A stretch of DNA of 14,378 nt from Bacillota bacterium (GTDB lineage Bacteria; Bacillota; Clostridia; Lachnospirales; Lachnospiraceae), in contig JAEWSD010000013.1 in the NCBI GenBank assembly GCA_023398615.1, forward strand, positions 1 through 14,378, read 5' to 3'. Positions within the stretch are counted from its first letter, which is position 1. Every line of letters begins with the position of its first letter. The translations under genes were made by a program, and so were the position numbers. Below are positions 1 through 6,286 of this stretch, one piece after another. Below the pieces are notes generated by a model, which saw nothing but the letters and a program-made list of their open reading frames with translations, searched no databases and was not told the origin of the DNA.

Positions 1-1048
1 TTTTTACTTCGTTTGGTGTTCTGTATCCCAGTTTCCTTCTTGGATAATTATTTAGCCAGCTCTCTATATATTTTATCATTGATGGAGATATCTCATCTAT
101 ACTGCTTCCTTTCGGTATAAATCGCCGGATTAGTTTATTCGTATTCTCATTGGTACCTCGTTCCCATGAACTGAATGGGTGCGCATAGTATACCTTTGTC
201 CTGTCCTTTCGACTTCTCTTAACCGACGTTTCGATGCCTTTGTAATCAAGAAATTCACTTCCATTATCCACTGTTATTGTTTTAAATATTTCAGTGAATC
301 CTTTATATCCAAGCTTCCTTTCAAGACTGTCTATCACCTTCTTAACGCATTCCTGCGTTTTGCCTGCCATCTTATAGATGATCTCTTCCCGACTCTTTCT
401 CTCACTCAATACGAGCAATACGGATTTACCTTTATTCTGCCCTCCGACTACACAATCCATTTCCCAGTGTCCGTATTCCCCTCTGTTCTCAATCTCTTCT
501 GGCCTCTCCTCTATGCTGGTACCCTTCAGATTCTTTAATGCTATTTTCCTCTTCCTATAAATCCGTTTCTTTCCCTCCTTCTTTACAGGAAGGTCCTTAT
601 TTGTCAAATGTAAAAACAGTCCGGCATCAATGTAATTATATAACGTCTTTGTACAGATGGAGGTCTTAAACGGGTTTCCCTCAAGCTTCATTCTGCCAAT
701 GACTGCATCCGGTGATTGCTTCCCATCTATGATCATTCTTTCAATATATCCAACTAATTCATGATCCTTTCCAATCTTATAATTTCTTCCCTTATTCGCT
801 GCATTCTCGTCGTATTTACGCTGTGCTGTGTCTGCGCAGTAAATCTTATACTCCCTCAACTCCGTATCAAGTAGTATTACAGTACCTCTTTTGATCTCAC
901 GCTGGATGGTACGTTCACTCTTTCCAAGCAGCGAGGCTATTTGCCAGGCTTTCTTATTATCTTTGAGGTAAGCCTCAATTTTATATCTTTCTCTTTCTGT
1001 TAAATGTTTATTTTTTGCGCTGTTTGTGATAATATGAATTAGACTCAT
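1..1048 (-). CDS. IS30-family DDE transposase (3' end beyond the window)
   Basis: This transposase would cut and join the ends of its own insertion sequence. The frame is open from the ATG at 1048 to the first base of the window, giving 349 codons with no stop, so the gene is cut by the window edge and not visibly broken. The N-terminus (about residues 15-56) is a helix-turn-helix with the typical LTERERYKIE start and a second-helix segment IASLLGKSERTIQREI. The catalytic triad is visible: D198 in GHWEMDCVVG, D261 in TVDNGSEF and E301 in RGTNEN, with the conserved HPFSSWERGTNENTNKLIRR block. There are 39 residues between the second D and the E, a few more than in E. coli IS30. The translation ends at RRKLGYRTPNEVK, close to the usual C-terminus of the family, so probably only a few residues are missing. 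A weak AAAGGA ribosome binding site lies upstream. Confidence 0.93.
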   Translation of the reverse strand, partial: MSLIHIITNSAKNKHLTERERYKIEAYLKDNKKAWQIASLLGKSERTIQREIKRGTVILLDTELREYKIYCADTAQRKYDENAANKGRNYKIGKDHELVGYIERMIIDGKQSPDAVIGRMKLEGNPFKTSICTKTLYNYIDAGLFLHLTNKDLPVKKEGKKRIYRKRKIALKNLKGTSIEERPEEIENRGEYGHWEMDCVVGGQNKGKSVLLVLSERKSREEIIYKMAGKTQECVKKVIDSLERKLGYKGFTEIFKTITVDNGSEFLDYKGIETSVKRSRKDRTKVYYAHPFSSWERGTNENTNKLIRRFIPKGSSIDEISPSMIKYIESWLNNYPRRKLGYRTPNEVK

Positions 1049-1157
1049 GGTAGTTACTTTTTCCTTTGTAAATGTTTTTATGGTGATTACATTATACAAT
1101 AAAGAACTGCCATGTGTCTTTTTATATTCAGTTAACCGTCACTTAATTTTACAACTT
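1..1157 (-). mobile_element. IS30-family insertion sequence, partial (runs off the left edge)
   Basis: The stretch is occupied by an IS30-type transposase gene plus about 110 bases upstream of its start. The left end of the element lies outside the window, so the two terminal inverted repeats cannot be compared. I place the right boundary tentatively at about 1157: positions 1131-1157, read on the minus strand, begin AAGTTGTAAAATTAAGTGAC, which resembles the style of IS30-family ends in Firmicutes. No target-site duplication can be checked. The element sits just downstream of the hydrogenase-like chemoreceptor gene and does not interrupt any gene visible here. The identity of the element is firm; the exact right end is not. 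Confidence 0.6.
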
Positions 1158-1215
1158 ACTGAACAAGTTTATATTCCCCTAATCCGTTATACAATTCTTC
1201 AAACGATGTGCTCTT

Positions 1216-3120
1216 CTACAAGATTAAAGAGTTTGCGGTATTTTCCACATCCAGTGTTTTCATATTGATATCCTCTATGGCATGGGAAATGGTGGAGATC
1301 GAACCGTTTATTCGGTTTAATTTATCATTCAATATTTCAGAGATGTTTATCAGGGCCAGGATATTCTTCATTACCTCCGTCTCCTCATTTTTTGTGGAGT
1401 TGGCTACAAGCTTCGATGTATTGGCAAGCTGTTTGACTTCTTCTGCAACAACCGCAAAGCCTTTTCCCGCATCACCGGCTCTTGCCGCCTCTATGCTTGC
1501 GTTCAGGGAAAGCAGGTTGGTTTTTTCGGCAATGGCAATGATTTTGGAGGAAGCATCTGAAAATGCCGTTATCTTTTCCTTTATGACGCCAGTTATACCG
1601 CTTAGTTCGTGAAAGGTTTTAAGGATCTCCCCGGACTCGGACTTTATTCCCGTGGAATGATTGCTGACATTATCACTGCTTGCAACAATATCCTGAACCG
1701 CCAGGGTAATATTTTTCACCGCCAGCTTTATCATTGCCAGATTGTCCTCGGCACTCTGCCTTAAGACCTCTATTTCGTTTTTAACCTTCGTCGATTCCTG
1801 CTCCCTCTTCTGTATAAGCTCATTCTCGATCCGCAGGGATTCCTGGTTATAATGGATGCAGTTAGCAAGGTGGTTCACGTTATTGCATATGGCTATGGCC
1901 ATCTGCCGGCAGCTCCCGTAGCCGCAGTTATTGCAGTTAATCTGTTTATCTTCCTTTGTGATTTTATGCATCCTGGCAAAGGTTTGATTAATTACCTCTT
2001 CGTTTACATCCAGCTTTGCAACAAGGGAAGATTTGTCGGAATAGCTTCTTAAGAAATCGTCTAAGGCCAGTTCATTATCAAATCTGCCGTACAGTATATC
2101 CAGGTCTCGTTTAAAGAGGGATTTGCCGTTCAGCTTTTCAGCTTTCCGCCGGTCCAGTTCGTAGTCAATTTCATCAAGCGGTATATTTTTCTCTGTTCCC
2201 GTTCCCTCATTACAGCCAAAGGAACAGTTGAGGATATCAACAACTGTCGGAACAGCTTTATTCTGTGTTATTCTTTCCTGATAGCTTTTTAAATAGCTTA
2301 CGATATGTTCGGTCCCTTCAATCTGTTTCACCCACACATCCGGCATCCTGTCGAATATATTTTCCTTTAATCCGCCCGGCCGCGGGAACAGAAGTCCAAG
2401 GCCGCAGTCGATATTATCAAATCCGGCAGATTCATAGCTGTTTATGCTGATTTTGTTGTTGGCAATATATTCGTTTAACTTCTTAAAGGTAATGTTATAG
2501 CTTATGTAATCATTTGTTTCCTTTGAATTGAACTCATCCAACTTTGCAAAACAGGGAGACAGGAAGGCAATCGGGTCGGGCAGTTTCAAATAGTTTTTTA
2601 CATATACGGCGGTACATAATGCAGGACTGTGGACCGGGGAAAGATTTTGAATGAGGGCCGGGCTGTATTTCTCAATATAGTTTACTACCACCGGACAGGG
2701 CTGTGCGATGACACTGGTCAAATTTGATTCTTTTATGGCTTTTAAATAGGCCCATGTGGTAATATCCGCACCGAAAGAGACGTCATATATTATATTTACT
2801 CCTTTTGCTTTAAGAAAGCCGAGAATCTTATCATAATTGGGATAATTCGTCCGAATGGACGGGGCGGCGACAACGGATATTTTTCTGCCCTGAGACAAGT
2901 CATTAAAGAATGTTTCCGTATCATCCTGGTAATATCTTGCGTTGTGATCACATACTTCCAGACATTTTCCGCAGTGTATGCAGTAATCGGAGTTTACTTT
3001 GATTTTATTCCTGCCCGCATAATCCGCATAAGCCTCATTTGCCAGCTTTACAGGACAGATCCCAATACATTTGTTACAGCCTTGACATTTTTGCTCGTCA
3101 GTAAATATAATACTTTTCAT
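1216..3120 (-). CDS. Soluble chemoreceptor with [FeFe]-hydrogenase-like sensor domain
   Basis: The 634-residue protein fuses an iron-sulfur sensor to a chemotaxis output. Residues 12-23 and 47-57 hold two ferredoxin motifs (C12, C15, C18, C22; C47, C50, C53, C57). Residues about 80-310 match the H-domain of [FeFe]-hydrogenases: an L1-like AQPCP (C142), an L2-like SPCFAKLDE (C190) and an L3-like NCSFGC (C299, C303). All four cysteines expected to hold the [4Fe-4S] part of the H-cluster are present, but the first Cys of the usual TSCCP, the proton-transfer residue, is Pro141. Residues 396-421 (C396, C399, C404, C421) form an additional Fe-S domain. After a coiled-coil linker, residues about 465-634 are a methyl-accepting signalling hairpin with tip NLLSLNASIEAARAGDAGKG. 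There are no signal peptide or membrane segments, so it should act in the cytoplasm. An AGGAGG site lies about 10 bases before the ATG. The role as H2 or redox sensor for taxis is inferred from groups C/D sensory hydrogenases; enzymatic activity seems unlikely. Confidence 0.9.
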   Translation of the reverse strand: MKSIIFTDEQKCQGCNKCIGICPVKLANEAYADYAGRNKIKVNSDYCIHCGKCLEVCDHNARYYQDDTETFFNDLSQGRKISVVAAPSIRTNYPNYDKILGFLKAKGVNIIYDVSFGADITTWAYLKAIKESNLTSVIAQPCPVVVNYIEKYSPALIQNLSPVHSPALCTAVYVKNYLKLPDPIAFLSPCFAKLDEFNSKETNDYISYNITFKKLNEYIANNKISINSYESAGFDNIDCGLGLLFPRPGGLKENIFDRMPDVWVKQIEGTEHIVSYLKSYQERITQNKAVPTVVDILNCSFGCNEGTGTEKNIPLDEIDYELDRRKAEKLNGKSLFKRDLDILYGRFDNELALDDFLRSYSDKSSLVAKLDVNEEVINQTFARMHKITKEDKQINCNNCGYGSCRQMAIAICNNVNHLANCIHYNQESLRIENELIQKREQESTKVKNEIEVLRQSAEDNLAMIKLAVKNITLAVQDIVASSDNVSNHSTGIKSESGEILKTFHELSGITGVIKEKITAFSDASSKIIAIAEKTNLLSLNASIEAARAGDAGKGFAVVAEEVKQLANTSKLVANSTKNEETEVMKNILALINISEILNDKLNRINGSISTISHAIEDINMKTLDVENTANSLIL

Positions 3121-3220
3121 TATAATATGCCTCCTGCGTTATCATTCATATTACCCCAACTCACTTATACAGGCAGAAGAATTGCAGTCGCAGATAGAAT
3201 GAATTGGTAGCATGTACCTA

Positions 3221-3248
3221 ATTATAACATTATTTGTAATAATGTAAA
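3221..3248 (-). promoter_or_regulatory. Predicted sigma-A promoter of the hydrogenase-like chemoreceptor
   Basis: On the minus strand TTTACA (3248-3243) and a perfect TATAAT (3226-3221) are separated by 16 bases. The predicted start is near 3213, leaving a leader of about 93 bases before the ATG at 3120. It is the best-looking promoter in the window and makes the gene independent of the chemoreceptor upstream, which has its own terminator. Confidence 0.72.
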
Positions 3249-3291
3249 TAGGATATTTGTATATTATGGAGATTTACTATCATTATTTGTA
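3228..3291. repeat. Palindrome in promoter spacer plus direct repeat (candidate operator)
   Basis: Positions 3228-3244 form a perfect 7-3-7 inverted repeat, CATTATT-TGT-AATAATG, lying in the spacer of the predicted promoter and touching the -35 box. The 11-base half CATTATTTGTA is repeated exactly at 3281-3291, 53 bases away, close to five helical turns. A shorter ATTTGTA match lies at 3255-3261. I see the repeats directly; that a regulator binds them is inference, and no known box (Rex, Fur, PerR, Fnr) fits well. The AT-richness makes chance matches easier. Confidence 0.5.
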
Positions 3292-3301
3292 GAAAAAGCC
3301 T

Positions 3302-3363
3302 GAAAAAGAGGAGCCGTTGCAAAAACTCAGTATGATTCTGTAATGAGTTTTTGCAATAGCCCC
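3302..3363 (-). terminator. Terminator after the dCache chemoreceptor gene
   Basis: Arms 3310-3329 and 3344-3363 pair almost perfectly around a 14-base loop. The core TTGCAAAAACTCA/TGAGTTTTTGCAA is perfect, and the base extends as GGGGCT against GGCTCC with G-U pairs. Read on the minus strand, the hairpin is followed by TCTTTTTC. It lies about 44 bases beyond the stop codon at 3407, which fits intrinsic termination of that gene and separates it from the next one. Confidence 0.8.
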
Positions 3364-3406
3364 CGGCAATGTCGTAAGCATAGCTTTAGAAAGGGTTTAT
3401 TTATGG

Positions 3407-5410
3407 TTAGTAAGTGAATTTACCGATTTGCATTTGCAGCTCTTCAGCCAGCTTCGCCAGAGATTCACTTGCTCCGGCAATCTCATCCATTGAGGCGGTC
3501 TGTTCTTCGACGGAAGAAGCTGCTTCTTCCGTTCCTGCCGCATTCTCTTCCGAAATTGCGGACAGATTTTCCATGACGGCAATCATTTCTTCCTTCTTCT
3601 TCTCCATATTTGAACTTGCTTTGTTCAGCTCATTAATAATTAATTTTATTTTTTCGATTGCATTATTAATGCCGATAAACTTGTCACTGGTATTACGGAC
3701 ACTTACGGTTTGTGATTCCATAACGGCGCCGACATTTTCGATTGCTTTGACCGAGGTATCCGTTATATTGGAAAGCTCCTGAATGATGGAAGAAATCTCA
3801 TCGGTAAAGGTATTGGATTGTTCTGCCAGGGTTCTTATCTCTTCTGCAACTACTGCAAACCCTTTTCCGGCGTCACCGGCGCGGGCAGCTTCGATTGCGG
3901 CATTTAAGGCCAGAAGGTTTGTCTGTGTTGCGATATTCTTTATCATCTGACTTGCCGAGGCAATCTTTCCGGCACTTTCATTTGTCTGCATGATTAAAGT
4001 ATGTATGTCTTTCGCATGGTCACAGCTTTCCGTATTCTTTTGACTGAGGTCCTCCACGGCGGCAAGGCCGGTATCCTTAAGAAGGTTTATCTCATTGACC
4101 GACACGTTTAAATCCTTAATATGCCTGATTTCTTCCGCTGCCAGCTGTCCCAGGGTATTGATATTTACGGCTCCGGTCTCGGTTTCTTTTGCCTGATCCG
4201 AAGCGCCTTTTGCGATTTCCTCTATTGTTCTGGCTATCTCGTTCGCCGTGGCTGAACTGGTCTGCGTGGTTGAACTAAGCTCCTGGGAGGAGGCGGCCAG
4301 AAGCTCCGAACTGGTGGCCACGGCCTTTACCAATTCCATTATGTTTTGCCTCATAACCAACAATGCATTTGCAATATTACCGATTTCATCCCTTCGCTTT
4401 AATATCCTTTGTATCTTAGTATTGGTATTGTGCGTAAAGTCATAATTTGACATACGACCGACCGCTTCCTGCAGAACAGTGACAGGCTTCGCGATGAAGG
4501 TTCCGACCCCTGCACCTGCAAGAATTCCCAATATCAGTATAACTGCGGTAGCAGCAAACAGAAAGGTCCTTAAGCTATTTATTTCCGTCAGCACGTCGCT
4601 CTTATAGTTACCGATCGCCAGACTCCAGTCGGTTCCGGGTATTGCGGTGATTGCGGTAAAACGGTCATCCCCGGCGAAACTGTATTCGACAACACCCGTA
4701 TTGCCGATACCCAGTTTCTTTAACTCAATGCCGAAGGATTGCAGCTCTCCGCCTTCCTCGACCTGTTTGAATACATTTGCCTGGGTCATGACCAGATCCC
4801 TGTTGGGATGGGAATACATGGTGGAATCGGGGCCAAGTATGAAGGCATACCCTCTTTCTCCGGTTCCCAGCTCATCTGTTATAACGTTTAAGGCGTCCCC
4901 GCTCCTGCGCCCGATTAAGGCACCTGCTACTTTTCCGTCCTTCTCAATGGGAACGGCAAACATGATTACCGCACTGTTTGTTACTTTACTGATTATTACA
5001 CCGGATACATTTGATTCACCGTTTAAAGCTTTCTGTATGTAATCACGGTCACTTAGATCCGCAGTTTCGCCGCTGACCACATATTGTGCGCTGCCGTCGG
5101 GCAAAACTACGCCCAGGTCCAGGTATTCCAGCCGCTCAACATCATCAGACAAATAAGTTTTCTGGATACTCCAGTCCATCGAAGTGACTGTTTCCACAGA
5201 AGCAAGCTCTTCTAAAATCTGCAGGCGCATATCAAGATACAATTCAACACGCTTTGCTCCCTCTTCCGCCAATTCAATTACCGTTTCTTTCTGACCGTTA
5301 AGTAAAACCTTAGAACTGTAGACAGTTGCTGTCAGGCCGATTCCAAGGGATACCAGGAGCACAATGACACCTACTATGGCACCGATTTTTCTTGATAAAT
5401 TTAATTTCAT
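3407..5410 (-). CDS. Membrane methyl-accepting chemotaxis protein with dCache sensor domain
   Basis: This 667-residue chemoreceptor passes ligand signals to the CheA/CheW kinase complex. Residues 10-32 are the first membrane helix and about 284-306 the second. Between them, residues about 35-280 form a double Cache (PAS-like) extracytoplasmic sensor with typical blocks SDRDYIQKALNGE and GERGYAFILGPDSTMYSHPN. A HAMP linker follows (about 307-360). The signalling domain carries the hairpin tip NLLALNAAIEAARAGDAGKG (499-517) and Glu-rich candidate methylation segments near 621-643 (ISEENAAG and SSVEEQTASMDEI). About 150 residues lie on each side of the tip, compatible with the long 44-heptad class common in Firmicutes. 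The ligand is unknown: the strict amino-acid-binding dCache motif is not met, because the RxWY block reads RDY (122-124). There is no CheR-tethering pentapeptide at the end, IGKFTY. An AGAAAGGAG ribosome binding site precedes the ATG. The gene is monocistronic by its promoter and terminator. Confidence 0.96.
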   Translation of the reverse strand: MKLNLSRKIGAIVGVIVLLVSLGIGLTATVYSSKVLLNGQKETVIELAEEGAKRVELYLDMRLQILEELASVETVTSMDWSIQKTYLSDDVERLEYLDLGVVLPDGSAQYVVSGETADLSDRDYIQKALNGESNVSGVIISKVTNSAVIMFAVPIEKDGKVAGALIGRRSGDALNVITDELGTGERGYAFILGPDSTMYSHPNRDLVMTQANVFKQVEEGGELQSFGIELKKLGIGNTGVVEYSFAGDDRFTAITAIPGTDWSLAIGNYKSDVLTEINSLRTFLFAATAVILILGILAGAGVGTFIAKPVTVLQEAVGRMSNYDFTHNTNTKIQRILKRRDEIGNIANALLVMRQNIMELVKAVATSSELLAASSQELSSTTQTSSATANEIARTIEEIAKGASDQAKETETGAVNINTLGQLAAEEIRHIKDLNVSVNEINLLKDTGLAAVEDLSQKNTESCDHAKDIHTLIMQTNESAGKIASASQMIKNIATQTNLLALNAAIEAARAGDAGKGFAVVAEEIRTLAEQSNTFTDEISSIIQELSNITDTSVKAIENVGAVMESQTVSVRNTSDKFIGINNAIEKIKLIINELNKASSNMEKKKEEMIAVMENLSAISEENAAGTEEAASSVEEQTASMDEIAGASESLAKLAEELQMQIGKFTY

Positions 5411-5450
5411 ATTAAAAGCTCCTTTCTAAAGTGGTTATAGACCTATATCG

Positions 5451-5471
5451 ACATATTTTGATCAAATATGT
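5451..5471. promoter_or_regulatory. Palindrome at the predicted start of the chemoreceptor transcript (candidate operator)
   Basis: ACATATTT (5451-5458) and AAATATGT (5464-5471) are perfect inverted arms around five bases, TGATC. The predicted -10 box ends at 5476, so transcription should start within or next to this palindrome, a usual place for a repressor site. The palindrome is seen; the binding role is inferred. Confidence 0.45.
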
Positions 5472-5475
5472 ATAT

Positions 5476-5504
5476 ATTTTAAATATTAATACTATATTTT
5501 GCAA
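5476..5504 (-). promoter_or_regulatory. Predicted promoter of the dCache chemoreceptor gene
   Basis: Minus-strand TTGCAA (5504-5499) and TAAAAT (5481-5476) are separated by 17 bases. The surroundings are very AT-rich, which raises the chance of a false match, but spacing and position (about 65 bases before the ATG) are good. No other strong candidate lies between the operon terminator and the gene. Confidence 0.5.
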
Positions 5505-5544
5505 TATATTTATGAATTAAATTATTGTAATATTAATTCCAAAG

Positions 5545-5604
5545 CCAAAAAACCGAATCCAAGTCTATGCCCGGTTAAAACCGGCTTTGTTACCTGGATT
5601 CGGT
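5545..5604 (-). terminator. Terminator of the V/A-type ATPase operon
   Basis: Positions 5552-5561 (ACCGAATCCA) and 5595-5604 (TGGATTCGGT) are a perfect 10-base inverted repeat. A second palindrome is nested in its loop: CCGGTT (5571-5576) and AACCGG (5579-5584). Read on the minus strand, the outer hairpin is followed by a run of T (complement of A5547-5552). It lies about 20 bases after the stop codon of subunit D and closes the operon. Confidence 0.85.
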
Positions 5605-5623
5605 AGTTTTGACAAATTGTCTG

Positions 5624-6241
5624 TTAATTCACTTTTCTGCGCTTAATTACCTTAAGCCTTGTAAATTCTTCACGTTCCTTTTCTTCCAAAGCATTTTGAA
5701 TATCGGCCGTTAAGGCGGTATAGAAAGGAATTGTTATATTCTTAAGTGCATTTGCACGTTTTTGTGTTTTCTTGATATTAGTGGCAAGACGGTAAGCGGA
5801 ATTTTCAATCATGGATAGGCGGAGTGTAAGCTCCTTTACCTTTTTAAAACGGTACGTAGCCTCATCCAGTGACAGCTTGGTGTTGTAAAAGGAATAGGTC
5901 GGTACGTTTTTGGAAGTATCAAATTCAACCAGCGGGATCTCTGTTCCCATAATACTGCGCTGCTTGATCTTAATTGAATTTTCTTCCGGTACAGTACTGC
6001 TCAAATCCTCCACATTCCGGATACCTATCTCGATATTTGCGCGCTGCAAGGCCCTGTATGCGGCAGTAAAGGTAGTATCTATTTGCGATTGGATATCCCT
6101 TGCCTGGTCGATTAATTCCATCAGCTCACGAATCAGGATGTTACGTTTCTTATCCATTAAATCATAGCCCTGGTTTGATAGGGCAAGGGAATTTTTTGCC
6201 TTGATTAAATTACCTTTGGTTGGAAAAGTATTCGGATCCAT
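5624..6241 (-). CDS. ntpD: V/A-type ATPase subunit D (central rotor stalk)
   Basis: Subunit D is the long antiparallel coiled-coil axle that turns inside the A3B3 head and couples ATP chemistry to rotation of the membrane ring. At 205 residues it has the usual family length. The N-terminus MDPNTFPTKGNLIKAKNSL is the classic D-subunit opening. Long helical segments occupy about residues 12-75 and 130-195, with a more variable middle that includes the short globular part. The C-terminus is very basic (FTRLKVIKRRKVN), as in relatives. A GGAGAGGAGG site lies just before the ATG. It is the last gene of the operon, 45 bases after subunit B, and is followed by the operon terminator. Confidence 0.96.
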   Translation of the reverse strand: MDPNTFPTKGNLIKAKNSLALSNQGYDLMDKKRNILIRELMELIDQARDIQSQIDTTFTAAYRALQRANIEIGIRNVEDLSSTVPEENSIKIKQRSIMGTEIPLVEFDTSKNVPTYSFYNTKLSLDEATYRFKKVKELTLRLSMIENSAYRLATNIKKTQKRANALKNITIPFYTALTADIQNALEEKEREEFTRLKVIKRRKVN

Positions 6242-6286
6242 AGTTGCCTCCTCTCCTGTGTAATCGCGGTTTTTTAAATTAGGGCT

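Noticed and set aside
179..538. Plus-strand open frames of 119 and 60 codons within 179-560.
   Set aside because: They lie opposite the transposase, whose minus-strand frame has all catalytic motifs; the plus-strand translations show no family features.
1150..1218. Possible frameshift or premature stop at the end of the hydrogenase-like receptor: in-frame codons after TAG continue as KSTSFEELYNGLGEYKLVQ, and another frame reads FNLVEEHIV.
   Set aside because: The signalling hairpin already reaches a plausible end at TANSLIL with whole heptads after the tip, and neither continuation is a recognisable family ending. Short open stretches of this size occur by chance.
3221..3244. PerR, Fur or Rex box at the hydrogenase-like receptor promoter.
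   Set aside because: The palindrome CATTATT-TGT-AATAATG does not fit TTATAATNATTATAA, the Fur 19-mer or TTGTTAAN6TTAACAA beyond general AT-richness.
3310..3363. The long inverted repeat as a MITE or insertion-sequence remnant.
   Set aside because: Position just after a stop codon and the T-run on the minus strand fit a terminator; no target duplication or second copy is visible in the window.
3414..3782. Plus-strand open frame of 122 codons opposite the chemoreceptor.
   Set aside because: Ser/Ala-rich shadow of the Glu-rich coiled coil on the other strand.
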